Assembly (NCBI GenBank): GCA_964372095.1
Contig: CAYJPV010000026.1
Location: 1-64,000, forward strand
DNA length: 64,000 bases
Reading direction: 5' to 3'
Origin: CAYJPV01 sp964372095
GTDB taxonomy: Bacteria; Acidobacteriota; Vicinamibacteria; Vicinamibacterales; JAKQTR01
Translations under genes and position numbers: made by a program
The notes under the pieces: generated by a model
The model's input: the letters and a program-made list of their open reading frames with translations, nothing else
Database searches by the model: none
Told to the model about the DNA's origin: nothing
In this document: positions 1-8,256 of the stretch, one piece after another
Layout: each line of letters opens with the position of its first letter
Position numbering within the stretch: the first letter of the stretch is position 1

Positions 1-26
1 GGGGGTTGGGGGTTGGGGGTTGGGGA
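1..26. repeat. G-family heptamer tandem repeat (GGGGGTT)
   Basis: The first bases are tandem GGGGGTT units. The same word recurs at 3482-3516 and, in reverse orientation as CCCCAAT/CCCCAAC, at 32681-32713. It resembles the short tandemly repeated repetitive (STRR) heptamers described in filamentous cyanobacteria. The left end of the array is cut by the window edge. Confidence 0.85.
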
Positions 27-50
27 AAGGCAGAGGATGTCCCTATCTGG

Positions 51-136
51 CCGAAAGCCGATAGCCGAAAGTCGATCGCCGAAAGCCGATCGCCGAAAGC
101 CGATAGCCGATAGCCGATAGCCGATAGCCGATAGCC
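51..136. repeat. E-family heptamer tandem repeat (CCGATAG / CCGAAAG)
   Basis: About a dozen heptamers of CCGATAG, CCGAAAG and the variants TCGATCG and CCGATCG lie in tandem just beyond the stop codon of the leftward MutS-like gene. The same words occur at 18770-18811, 39278-39306 and 52897-52944. No gene is visible between 1 and 139. Confidence 0.9.
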
Positions 137-139
137 GCC

Positions 140-1954
140 CTATACCTCCAGCCCGACGGCGCGCATGAGCGCCAGGGCGTTGCTGCGGGTCATGACGCCG
201 GGTCTGCACGCGTAATCGAAGCGCATGACGCCGTCTTCGAGGTGGTCCTCGAAGTGGACGTTGGCGGCCAGCGGCGCCATGTCGTCGGCGATACGCGACA
301 ACGACAGGTCGTGAGTGGTCACCAGTCCAATCGCGCCGCGGGCGATAAGTCCCCGCAGTACGGCTTCGGCCCCGACACCGCGGTCGCGGGAATTGGTGCC
401 GTTCAGCATCTCGTCCAGCAGAAACAGCGGCGGAATCGGGCCGCGGGCCATCGCGACGATATCGCGCAGGCGCGTGATTTCGGCGTAGAACCTCGACGTG
501 CCGCCCTGCAGCGAGTCCTGTATGCGCAAGGTGGCGCCGACCGCCAGGGGCGTCAGCACCAGCCGGCGCGCGCGGACGGGCGCGCCGGCCAGCGCCAGCA
601 CGGCGTTGACGCCGACGGTCCGCAGCAGCGTGCTCTTGCCGGACATGTTCGAGCCACTCACCACCAGGCCCCTGGGACCGTCGCCGCGGCCCGCGCCGGC
701 CAGCCGGACGTCGTTGCGCACGCACCGGTCGGCGGGGATCAGCGGGTGACCGAGTCCGTCGCCGTCAAAGAGCGGCCCGCCGTCGAGCGACTCCACCACC
801 GGGAACGGATCGTCAGGATGTTCGTAGGCGTAGCCGGCCATCGCGCCGAGCGCCTCGAACTCGCCGACCGCGGCAATCCAGCGAGGCACGGCCGCGCCCG
901 AGGCGGCACGCCAGGCGTCGATGGCGTGGGCGAACGACGTGGCCCACAGCAACAGATACGAAAACGGCGCGAAGAGCTGGTTGCGACGGGCATCGAGCAG
1001 GTCGACCAGCCGCCTGAGCAGCGCAATCCGTGCGGACGGCGGCCGTCCGGCGGTGTCGAGCGACGCGCGCAGCCCGACCAGACGCGCGCTGGCCAACGGC
1101 TCCCGTTCGAGGCGCGCCAGCAGGTGGGCCAGGATGGCCAGTTCGTCGCCCGCCGCTGTCACGTCGTGGATGATCCGTCGCACGCGTCTCTGCAGGGGCC
1201 ACGCCAGGGCCACGTTGGCAGCGAAGGCCGTCGCAGGCACGGCACCGCCGACGAGGTCCGCCCACCACAGGGTCAACGCCGTCGCGCTCGCCGCACCCAG
1301 GGCCAGTGCCGCGACGCGTGTGAAACGCGAGGGCAGCAGGCGCGGCGCGGTTCCCCAGGCGGCAAGCACCTGGGGATGCAGGCAACGCCGGACATCGCTT
1401 CCCAGAATGGCCAGGTCTTCGCGCAGGTCCAGGCGCGGCCGCAACTCGGCGACGGCTTCCTGCCGTGCGCGAACGTCCTCCGGCGTGGCGGGCGCCCGCA
1501 GCCAGGCGGCCAGCATCTCTTCGCCCGTCTGCGTCCGTGTGGTGTTCAGCAGTTCGAATATCGAGCCGCGCCCGAAAATGTCGAGGTCCGTCGCGTACAG
1601 GTGGGTGTCGTCGAGGAACCGATGTCCCGCTTCGCCGTGCCCTGCCCACCGGTGTTCGAGGCGGGCGAGGCCATCCTCATAGAACGCCGCGGCACGTTCG
1701 TACCGCTGCCGCGTCCGGACCGTGGCCCCGTGGACGAACACGAGACCCGCGAACACGGCCCCGGGGCCGGCCAGCCACCCCGCCGGCGCCGTGCCGGCCC
1801 ACCACACCAGCCAGGCCACGACCGCCGCGATGCCAATCGTCGCGAATCGGGCGTGAGACAGCCACCTGTCCCGGCGCGCGTACCTGTCCACGGCGGCGCG
1901 GCGGTCTGCTAGCCGCCGGACGTATTCGTCGTGAGGGCTCCCGGGTTCTTCCAT
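140..1954 (-). CDS. Membrane-associated MutS-family ATPase
   Basis: This 604-residue protein ends in a MutS-type ABC ATPase. The Walker A GSNMSGKST lies near residue 435 and the Walker B LFLLDE near 510, followed by NGTNSRDR and a TTHDLSL switch region. The N-terminus lacks the mismatch-recognition domains of MutS. Instead it has hydrophobic segments at about 36-53 and 60-77 and another pair at about 212-252, so it is probably anchored in the inner membrane. This architecture is known from MutS-related proteins of unclear function in Acidobacteria and Bacteroidetes. It is the last gene of a leftward run, 18 bp after the xanthine-dehydrogenase-like gene, with a GGGGAGA Shine-Dalgarno sequence. 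A role in mismatch repair should not be assumed. The family call is firm; the function is unknown. Confidence 0.85.
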   Translation of the reverse strand: MEEPGSPHDEYVRRLADRRAAVDRYARRDRWLSHARFATIGIAAVVAWLVWWAGTAPAGWLAGPGAVFAGLVFVHGATVRTRQRYERAAAFYEDGLARLEHRWAGHGEAGHRFLDDTHLYATDLDIFGRGSIFELLNTTRTQTGEEMLAAWLRAPATPEDVRARQEAVAELRPRLDLREDLAILGSDVRRCLHPQVLAAWGTAPRLLPSRFTRVAALALGAASATALTLWWADLVGGAVPATAFAANVALAWPLQRRVRRIIHDVTAAGDELAILAHLLARLEREPLASARLVGLRASLDTAGRPPSARIALLRRLVDLLDARRNQLFAPFSYLLLWATSFAHAIDAWRAASGAAVPRWIAAVGEFEALGAMAGYAYEHPDDPFPVVESLDGGPLFDGDGLGHPLIPADRCVRNDVRLAGAGRGDGPRGLVVSGSNMSGKSTLLRTVGVNAVLALAGAPVRARRLVLTPLAVGATLRIQDSLQGGTSRFYAEITRLRDIVAMARGPIPPLFLLDEMLNGTNSRDRGVGAEAVLRGLIARGAIGLVTTHDLSLSRIADDMAPLAANVHFEDHLEDGVMRFDYACRPGVMTRSNALALMRAVGLEV

Positions 1955-1972
1955 GGATCTCCCCGTGCGGCG

Positions 1973-4639
1973 TCAGCCGCGCAGGATCGCCCTGGCGGCG
2001 GGCGAGTCTTTCATCGGCAAGTGGAACCGGCGCACACCGTCGAAACGGTAGAGCGCGGCGGCCACGGCGGGCGCGGTCGGCACGAGGCCGATCTCTCCGA
2101 CACCCTTGGCGCCGAACGGCCCTTCCGGATCGTTCGACTCGATCAGGATCACCGTGACGTCGGGCATGTCCCGCGCGCGCAGCAGGTTCAGCGCCCGCAT
2201 CTTGTACGAGAGCGGTACCCCGTCGACGAGTGCCAGGTCCTCCGTCAGCGCGTACCCAAGCCCCATGTGGACCGCCCCTTCGATCTGGCCTTCCACCATG
2301 TGCCGGTTGATCGTGCGGCCGACGTCGTGCGCGGCGACGAAACGCTGAAGGCGGCCGCACTCATCGAGGATGCAGACCTGCGTGGCGAATCCGAACGTGA
2401 GGTGCGTGCGCGGGGGCGGGTCGTTCGCGTCCAGCGTTGATGTGGGTCTGGCCACGAATTCCCCGACGTAGCGCCGGCCCGCCAGATCGTGAACCGTCAG
2501 GCCACGGTCCAGATCCGCCCGCAGGAGCGCGCCGGCGCGCATCGCCGCCTGACCGCCCAGCACCGTGGCGCGCGAGGCTGTGGTCATGCCGCACGGCGTG
2601 TCGAAGCCCGTATCCACCTCCGTCCGCACGCGCTCGGCGTCGATGCCCGCCGCTTCGCAGAAACACTGCGCCATCGTCGTGTAGAACCCCTGGCCCATCT
2701 CGGTGAAGCCGCTGTGCAGCACGATGCGGCCGCCGGCAAGCACCTCGGCGACGACCTGTCCGGCTTCAGGCAGACCATTGCCGATCCCGACGTTCTTGAT
2801 GCCGCAGGCGATGCCGGCAAAACGGGCGCTCTGGTAGACGTCCTTCACGGCCAGCAGCGTCTGCTTGAGTCCCACGCCGCCTTCGAGCACCTGGCCCGTG
2901 CAGAACGTGTCGCCGACGTCCAGCGCGTTGCGCCAGCGGATGTCCCACAGATCGACCCCCGCGCGCTCGCCGAGGATGTCCAGCATGCCTTCGATGGCAA
3001 AGGCGGCCTGGTTTGCGCCGAACCCCCGCATGGCCCCGCACGGCAGGTTGTTGGTGTAGACCGCCAAGGCTTCGATATCCACCGCCGGGACTATGTACGG
3101 GCCGCACGCATGGCCGGCGGCCCGCTCGAGGACCTTGGCGCCCACCGAGGCATACGCCCCCTTGTCGCCGATCATCCGGGCGCGGACGGCCGTGAGGTGG
3201 CCCTCCGCATCGCAGCCCACGGTATACGTCATCGAGATGGGATGGCGCTTGGGATGGAGCCGGATGCTCTCGTCGCGTGTCAGCGTGGCCTTGACCGGGC
3301 GTCCCGCCCGCATCGCCAGCAACGCCACCTGGCCCTGGATGCTCAGGTCTTCTTTGCCGCCGAAGGCGCCGCCGTTCGAGACCAGCGTTACGCGGATGGC
3401 CGGCTCGGGCAGACCGAGCAGCGACGCAATCTGCCGGCGGTCGTCGAACACACCCTGGCCCTGGGAGTACAACTCAAGCACTGGGGGTTGGGGATTGGGG
3501 GTTGGGGGTTGGGGAAGACAGCCCGAGTCCCCAAGAGCGGGCACCGCCAGACACGCCTCCGGCTCGAGGAACGCGTGCTCGATCCGCTGCGTGGTGAACG
3601 TGCGGGTCTCGACGAACGCCGAGTCGGCGAGGGCGGCATCGACGTCGCCGCGTCGAACCACGGACCGCGACAGGAGGTTCTCGCGCGTCGGATGGACGCG
3701 CGGGGCGTCGGGCGCGAGGGCGTCTTCCGGGCTGTAGACGCCAGGCAGTTCGTCGAACTCGAGGCGAATCAGAGCAAGGGCGGCGCGTGCCTGCTTGTCC
3801 GAGTCCGCGGCGACAGCCGCCAGGATGTCGCCGAGACAATGCGTGGTTTCGCCTTCGGCGACGAACACCGGCCAGTCTTGCTCGATCAGCCCCTGGTACC
3901 GTTTGCCGGGCACATCGGCGGCGGTGACGACGGCCACGACGCCGGGCATGGCCGCCGCGGCGGTGGTATCGATGCGCCGCACGTGGATACGCGGATGCGG
4001 CGAGAACAGGAACGCGCCGAATAACATGCCCGGCACGGTCATGTCGTCGATGTACGGCCGATCGCCGAGCACGAACGCCTCGGCGTCCTGCCTGGGCAGG
4101 TTCGTCCCAATCCGCCCGCTCCAATCGAGGTCGGGCAGCGGTTCTCCCTGGAACGCCCGGGCGGCCAGATCGATGGCATCGATGATCTTGACGTAGCCCG
4201 TGCAACGACAGATGTGGTTGTTCAGCGACTCGGCGATCTCGCGCCGCGTCGGCCGCGGCGTCTTCTGCAGCAGGTGTCTGGCCCGGATGACGATGCCGGG
4301 AATGCAGAAGCCGCACTGGAGGCCGCCCGTCGCCGAGAAGGCGTGGGCGAAGACGTGACGTTCGTGGGGCTCCAGGCCTTCCAGTGTCACGACGTTCGCG
4401 TCGGCCACGCGGCTGGCGAGCACGGCGCACGACGACACCGCGCGGCCGTTGACCAGCACGGTGCAGGCACCGCACGACCCCTGTGGGGCACAGCCGTTCT
4501 TCGGTGAGGTCAGCCCCGCCTGTTCCCGGAGCACCTGCATCAGCGACGTGTGGTCGTCGACGAGAGCCGTGAACGCCGCCCCGTTCAACGTGAACGTCAA
4601 CGACCGTGCGGACCCGGCCTCGATGGTCGACTCAGCCAT
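1973..4639 (-). CDS. Fused [2Fe-2S] / molybdopterin hydroxylase, XdhD-like (xanthine dehydrogenase family)
   Basis: This 888-residue single-chain molybdenum hydroxylase carries two [2Fe-2S] sets at the N-terminus (C50, C55, C58, C71, then C109, C112, C144, C146). A molybdopterin-binding part follows, with GGAFGGKE, the MRGFGANQ arginine region, GQGFYTTMAQ and the C-terminal GAKGVGE motif that supplies the catalytic glutamate. No FAD (CoxM-type) domain or subunit is present here. The iron-sulfur/Mo fusion is the layout of E. coli XdhD, which acts in purine use together with SsnA, and an ssnA-like gene overlaps this one by 8 bp. Substrate is therefore inferred to be a purine or related N-heterocycle, with electrons leaving to an unidentified acceptor. 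Residues about 374-386 are an in-frame Pro/Gln/Asn-rich insert encoded by a G-family heptamer repeat, absent from the flanking family pattern. Confidence 0.88.
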   Translation of the reverse strand: MAESTIEAGSARSLTFTLNGAAFTALVDDHTSLMQVLREQAGLTSPKNGCAPQGSCGACTVLVNGRAVSSCAVLASRVADANVVTLEGLEPHERHVFAHAFSATGGLQCGFCIPGIVIRARHLLQKTPRPTRREIAESLNNHICRCTGYVKIIDAIDLAARAFQGEPLPDLDWSGRIGTNLPRQDAEAFVLGDRPYIDDMTVPGMLFGAFLFSPHPRIHVRRIDTTAAAAMPGVVAVVTAADVPGKRYQGLIEQDWPVFVAEGETTHCLGDILAAVAADSDKQARAALALIRLEFDELPGVYSPEDALAPDAPRVHPTRENLLSRSVVRRGDVDAALADSAFVETRTFTTQRIEHAFLEPEACLAVPALGDSGCLPQPPTPNPQPPVLELYSQGQGVFDDRRQIASLLGLPEPAIRVTLVSNGGAFGGKEDLSIQGQVALLAMRAGRPVKATLTRDESIRLHPKRHPISMTYTVGCDAEGHLTAVRARMIGDKGAYASVGAKVLERAAGHACGPYIVPAVDIEALAVYTNNLPCGAMRGFGANQAAFAIEGMLDILGERAGVDLWDIRWRNALDVGDTFCTGQVLEGGVGLKQTLLAVKDVYQSARFAGIACGIKNVGIGNGLPEAGQVVAEVLAGGRIVLHSGFTEMGQGFYTTMAQCFCEAAGIDAERVRTEVDTGFDTPCGMTTASRATVLGGQAAMRAGALLRADLDRGLTVHDLAGRRYVGEFVARPTSTLDANDPPPRTHLTFGFATQVCILDECGRLQRFVAAHDVGRTINRHMVEGQIEGAVHMGLGYALTEDLALVDGVPLSYKMRALNLLRARDMPDVTVILIESNDPEGPFGAKGVGEIGLVPTAPAVAAALYRFDGVRRFHLPMKDSPAARAILRG
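3482..3516. repeat. G-family heptamer repeat inside the xdhD-like coding sequence
   Basis: Five units of GGGGGTT/GGGGATT lie within the coding region. On the coding strand they read CCCCAAC/CCCCAAT and translate to a PQPPTPNPQPP stretch. The surrounding protein matches the family on both sides (EACLAVPAL before, LELYSQGQGVFDD after). The repeat and its flank therefore appear to be an in-frame insertion in a surface loop. Confidence 0.85.
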
Positions 4640-5924
4640 GCATCCGCTCCCAGATCCCGGCCGCCTCGCACCGCGCGTGCCTGAAGACGTCCTGCAGATC
4701 GAGTCCGGGGATCCGGCCCTCGGCGAACACCCATCGCCCGCCGGCCATCACCCGCTCGATCATCGACGTGCGCAGGCCGAACAGCGTGTGCCACACGGCG
4801 TTGCGGCCGTCGATCGGCGTGGGGGGCAGATACCCGCACACCAGCAAGTCGGCCACCGACCCCTTGTCGAGCGTGCCGAATGGCCTGTGGAATACCGATT
4901 CCGCCAGGCGTTGCCCGCCGTCGAGCACCGCCGCCATGTCGAACGAGCCGGATGGGCCCAGGCGCTCGCGCATCCGGAAGTGCCCGAGGCGCGCTTCGTC
5001 GAGCATGTCGGCCGGCCACCCGTCGGTCCCAAGCGCCGCGCGCGGACCGAACTCGTGGACAGGCGCGTGTCCGACGCCGTTGTTCATGTTCGACCGCGGA
5101 TTGTGGATCAGCCAGGCATTGGCCCGGCGCACACGCTCGATGTCGCGGGCCGAGAGGTGCACGCCGTGGACCAGCAGCGCGCGTTCGTCGAGCGTCCCGA
5201 AGCGCTCGAACCGGTCGAGGATGCCGCAGCTGTGGTCCGCCACCGTCCGTGCCTCGTCGTCGCGTGCTTCGGCTGCATGCACGTGAACGCCGGCACGCCG
5301 GCTCCGGGCCAGGTCGCCGACGGCGGCCAGCGTCCGGTCGCTCAGCGTGAACGATGCGTGGGCTCCCACGAGCCCTTTGAACATCGCGTCGTCGGCTGTC
5401 GCGCCGATGAACCGGTCGTTCTCGGTCAGCCCCGCGTCCCGGCGCCGCGCGCCCCCGCGGTCCGTGACTTCGTAGCACAGCACACCGCGGACGCCGACCG
5501 CCCGGAACGCGTCGCGGATGATATCGAGCGAGCCGGGGATGGCATTCGGTGAGGCGTGATGGTCGAACAGCGTGGTGGTCCCGCAGCGCACGGCTTCGAT
5601 GGCGCCGACGAGCGCCGAATAGTAGATCGACTCCTGATCGAGCGCCTGATCGAGTTTCCACCAGACTCTGCCCAGGATGTCCGGGAACGACCGCGGCGCC
5701 GTCCGCGGCGGCGGCATCCCGCGGGCCAGGGCGGAGTACATGTGCGTGTGGGCGCAGACCAAGCCCGGCAGAATCAGCTTGCCCGCGCAGTCTTCGACCA
5801 CTTCGCCGGCCCGCGGCTTGAGTCGCGCCCCGCGCGCAACGATGCGGTCCCCATCGATGCGGATGTCGGCCTTGACGAGGCCCGATGGCGACAGGCGCAG
5901 CAGATGCCCGCCTTTCAGCAGCAT
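4632..5924 (-). CDS. ssnA: SsnA-type amidohydrolase
   Basis: This 430-residue metal-dependent amidohydrolase has the first metal motif H59-T-H61, a GTTTLFDHHAS segment, VHVHAAEA, LLVHGVHL and an ALGTDGWP aspartate motif, matching the SsnA/chlorohydrolase branch. The family deaminates or hydrolyses ring nitrogens of purine-like and triazine-like compounds. SsnA is a fixed member of the E. coli ygf/xdhD purine cluster. Here it starts 4 bp after the PLP-enzyme gene and overlaps the xdhD-like gene by 8 bp, so the three are almost certainly one transcript. A cytosolic deaminase feeding the neighbouring hydroxylase is the simplest reading. The exact substrate is not visible from sequence. Confidence 0.85.
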   Translation of the reverse strand: MLLKGGHLLRLSPSGLVKADIRIDGDRIVARGARLKPRAGEVVEDCAGKLILPGLVCAHTHMYSALARGMPPPRTAPRSFPDILGRVWWKLDQALDQESIYYSALVGAIEAVRCGTTTLFDHHASPNAIPGSLDIIRDAFRAVGVRGVLCYEVTDRGGARRRDAGLTENDRFIGATADDAMFKGLVGAHASFTLSDRTLAAVGDLARSRRAGVHVHAAEARDDEARTVADHSCGILDRFERFGTLDERALLVHGVHLSARDIERVRRANAWLIHNPRSNMNNGVGHAPVHEFGPRAALGTDGWPADMLDEARLGHFRMRERLGPSGSFDMAAVLDGGQRLAESVFHRPFGTLDKGSVADLLVCGYLPPTPIDGRNAVWHTLFGLRTSMIERVMAGGRWVFAEGRIPGLDLQDVFRHARCEAAGIWERMHG

Positions 5925-5928
5925 GATG

Positions 5929-7176
5929 TCAGCCCCTCACCCGGGACACCGGCGTCTCGACGTCGTCCAGTGTCGGGCGGATGTCGTGCGGCCGGCCGGC
6001 CGCTTGCGCAGCCGTCCGGATGTCTTTCAGGCCGTTGCCCGTCACCACGACAAGGACTCGGGCGTCGGGCGGAACCAGTCCGCTCGACACAGCCGCGCGC
6101 AGGCCCGCCACGCCGGTCACGCCAGCCGGTTCACCGAACACGCCGGCCAGGCGCGCGGTCGATCGCATCGCGTCGAGAATCGCGTCGTCCGGCACGGCCA
6201 CCATCGCGCCACGCGTCGCGCGCACCCAGGCGATCGCGCGGCGCCAGTTACGTGGCGTCCCGACAGCAATACTGTCGGCCACGGTGTCCGATCCGGATGG
6301 TTCGACGTCGTTCTTCGCGTCGAACGCCCGGACGATGGGGGAGGCCCCGGTGGCCTGGACGCCGAGGAGGCGCGGGATGGACGGCGCAAGGCCGAGGCGC
6401 TTGAACTCGTACAGACCTTTGCCGATGCCGCCGATCGTGCAGCCGTCGCCCACCGAGACGACAACCCAGTCCGGCATCCGGCCGTCGGGCAGGAGACGGC
6501 CCAGAGCGAACTGCTCGGCGATTTCAAGCCCGGCCGTCTTCTTGCCTTCGACCAGATAGGGGTTCGTCCCGCTGTTCCGGTTGTACCAGTGGAAACGTTC
6601 GCACGACGCCCGGCACAGTTCGAAGGCGTCTTCGTAGGTGCCGCGGACGCGGAAGACCGTGGCGCCGAACACGAGCAACTGCGTGACCTTCGGTTCCGGC
6701 GCGCGTTCGGGCACGAAGATCATGGCGCGCAGACCGATCGACGCCGCCAGTCCGGCCAGCGACGAGGCCGCGTTGCCCGTGGATGCGCAGGCGATGGTGT
6801 CGTAGCCGAATTCGACGGCCTTCAGCACACCGACCGAGCTGGCGCGGTCCTTGAACGATGCCGTCGGGTTACGGCCATCGTCTTTGACGAACAACCGCGA
6901 GACGCCGACGTGGGCAGCCAGGCGGGGCGCTTCGTGGACCGGGGTCCAGCCCACGCTCAGCGGCGGCACGACGATGTCCGGGCGGATGGGGAGCACCTCG
7001 CGGTACCGCCAGTGATCCGCCGGCCGCCGCGACAGCGCGTCGGCGGTCAGCGTCGAACGGGCCGCGTCGTAGTCGTACCGCACGTCGAGGATGCCGTGCG
7101 GACCGCACACCCGGCACGTCTGGTGGTCGCCGGGTTCGAACGTGCGGCCGCAGACGGTGCAGACGAGTTCGGTCAT
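5929..7176 (-). CDS. Threonine-synthase-like PLP enzyme with zinc-ribbon N-terminus
   Basis: This 415-residue fold-type II PLP enzyme has the threonine-synthase motif NPTASFKDRAS with the Schiff-base lysine at about K109, followed by STGNAASS and a glycine-rich VSVGDGCTIGG phosphate loop. The N-terminus has two CxxC pairs (C6, C9, C21, C24), probably a zinc ribbon, as in archaeal-type ThrC proteins. No homoserine kinase or dehydrogenase is nearby. It heads the leftward operon with the SsnA-like and XdhD-like genes, where E. coli carries a different fold-type II enzyme (diaminopropionate ammonia-lyase, YgeX). It may act as an ammonia-lyase in catabolism rather than in threonine synthesis; that is inference. 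A leaderless start is supported by TACCCT ending 6 nt before the ATG. Confidence 0.8.
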   Translation of the reverse strand: MTELVCTVCGRTFEPGDHQTCRVCGPHGILDVRYDYDAARSTLTADALSRRPADHWRYREVLPIRPDIVVPPLSVGWTPVHEAPRLAAHVGVSRLFVKDDGRNPTASFKDRASSVGVLKAVEFGYDTIACASTGNAASSLAGLAASIGLRAMIFVPERAPEPKVTQLLVFGATVFRVRGTYEDAFELCRASCERFHWYNRNSGTNPYLVEGKKTAGLEIAEQFALGRLLPDGRMPDWVVVSVGDGCTIGGIGKGLYEFKRLGLAPSIPRLLGVQATGASPIVRAFDAKNDVEPSGSDTVADSIAVGTPRNWRRAIAWVRATRGAMVAVPDDAILDAMRSTARLAGVFGEPAGVTGVAGLRAAVSSGLVPPDARVLVVVTGNGLKDIRTAAQAAGRPHDIRPTLDDVETPVSRVRG

Positions 7177-7182
7177 TCGCGT

Positions 7183-7188
7183 AGGGTA
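7183..7188 (-). promoter_or_regulatory. -10 hexamer TACCCT for the PLP-enzyme operon
   Basis: On the minus strand TACCCT is followed by 6 nt and then the ATG at 7176, with no Shine-Dalgarno room. A TTGCCC hexamer 18 bp upstream lies inside the A-family repeat, so the -35 region appears to be made of repeat units. Confidence 0.6.
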
Positions 7189-7191
7189 CTA

Positions 7192-7260
7192 GGGGCAAGG
7201 GGCAAGGGACAAGGGGCAAGGGGCAGAAGCAAGGAGCAAGAAGTAGGAAGTAGGAAGTAG
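7192..7260. repeat. Composite heptamer repeat block, A then D family
   Basis: CAAGGGG/CAAGGGA units (7196-7223) are followed by GAAGCAA, GGAGCAA and GAAGTAG units up to 7260. The block sits between the divergent promoters of the PLP enzyme and the glycine-zipper lipoprotein and directly abuts the -10 of the former. This is the same order of words as at 40756-40913 and 52794-52944. Confidence 0.9.
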
Positions 7261-7269
7261 CCGCGAACC

Positions 7270-7315
7270 CTCCTTGGCCTGAGCGTCGTCGAAGGCAGGT
7301 CCGGGGGCGCCGACG
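7270..7315. repeat. Dispersed repeat, copy 1 (CTCCTTGGCCTGAGCG type)
   Basis: The segment shares CCTTGGCCTGAGCG, GTCGAAGGCAG, CCGGGG and CGCCGA-GGC in the same order with 35630-35676. Each copy follows a GAAGTAG block ending in GTAGCC. It is noncoding on both strands as far as can be seen. Confidence 0.7.
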
Positions 7316-7366
7316 GCCCTCGGTTGACGTGTGCACAGTTGAACAGTCTTGCGCCGGCAACTCCGC

Positions 7367-7372
7367 TACGCT
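7367..7372 (+). promoter_or_regulatory. -10 hexamer TACGCT, leaderless start at 7379
   Basis: TACGCT ends 6 nt before the ATG of the lipoprotein gene and there is no purine-rich ribosome site in between. Two TTG words, at 7324-7326 and 7339-7341, lie upstream, but neither gives a canonical spacing. Confidence 0.55.
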
Positions 7373-7378
7373 TCAGGC

Positions 7379-8194
7379 ATGACTCACACTCCGCTGGCGG
7401 TGGCCCTCGTCGTTGCGCTCACGATCGCCGGTGCTGGCTGCTCCAGGCAGGTCGATGTCGAGAAAGTGCCGGTCGGGACAGAAGTTGAGCTGGTCCGGCA
7501 GGATGGCGGCGTCGTACGCGGCACGCTCGCCGCGCGTGACGATCAGGCCGTGAAGGTCACGGCGGGGCCGACCAGCCGTTCCGTGCCCCGCGCGGAGATC
7601 GCCGTCCTGCAGGTGGTGGACGAGGCGAAGCCAATCGAGCTTCCGCCGATTGCCAAGTTCCGTGAGTATCAGGTCCCGGCAGGTACCGTCCTCGTGGTGC
7701 GCCTGGCCTCGCCGGCCAGTTCGGCCTCGAGCCAGGTCGGGGATCCCGTCGAAGCCACGCTCACCGATGCCGTGGCCGTCGACGGCACAGAAGTCCTGCC
7801 GGCCGGCAGCGTCCTCAGGGGCACGGTCTCGGCGGTCGACTCGGCCGGGAAGGTGAAGGGCCGCGGCAGCCTGGCGCTCCGTTTCACGTCGGTCTCCCTG
7901 GTGGCGCGCGATGAGCTGTACCCAATCGGCGCGGGCATTGCACTGGAAGCAGAAGGCTCGAAGGGCCGGGAGGTCGCCACCATCGCCGGCCCGGCCGGCG
8001 CCGGCGCCGTCATCGGCGGCATTCTGGGCGGCAAGAAGGGCGCCATCATCGGCGGGGCGGTCGGCGGAGGCGCGGGTACGGCCGTGGTGCTGTCAACGCG
8101 CGGTCCTCAGGTCGAACTGCCGCGCGGCTCCCGGCTCTCGCTGCACCTCGAACACGCGGTAGACGTCCGGGTACCGATCAACCGGGCATCGTGA
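7379..8194 (+). CDS. Glycine-zipper lipoprotein
   Basis: This 271-residue lipoprotein has a signal peptide with lipobox AGAGC (C21). It has an N-terminal small beta domain (about 25-75), a middle domain (about 85-190) that begins with the YQVPAGTVLVVRL segment seen in many acidobacterial surface proteins, and a glycine zipper (GAGAVIGGILGGKKGAIIGG) at about 205-225. Glycine zippers insert into or oligomerise at membranes. The start at 7379 was chosen over an in-frame upstream ATG (7349) because the signal peptide begins there and a -10 hexamer lies 6 nt before it. Specific function is unknown; it is probably an envelope protein. Confidence 0.75.
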   Translation: MTHTPLAVALVVALTIAGAGCSRQVDVEKVPVGTEVELVRQDGGVVRGTLAARDDQAVKVTAGPTSRSVPRAEIAVLQVVDEAKPIELPPIAKFREYQVPAGTVLVVRLASPASSASSQVGDPVEATLTDAVAVDGTEVLPAGSVLRGTVSAVDSAGKVKGRGSLALRFTSVSLVARDELYPIGAGIALEAEGSKGREVATIAGPAGAGAVIGGILGGKKGAIIGGAVGGGAGTAVVLSTRGPQVELPRGSRLSLHLEHAVDVRVPINRAS

Positions 8195-8256
8195 AGACCA
8201 GAGGGAACGAGCTGCGCTCCGCTGGAGGGCTGGTCACATCAACACGGGAGGAATGA

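Noticed and set aside
2361..2706. Possible selenocysteine or separate CoxM/FAD subunit in the xanthine dehydrogenase region.
   Set aside because: No in-frame TGA with a SECIS-like hairpin was seen and no FAD-binding domain is encoded in 1973-4639 or next to it.
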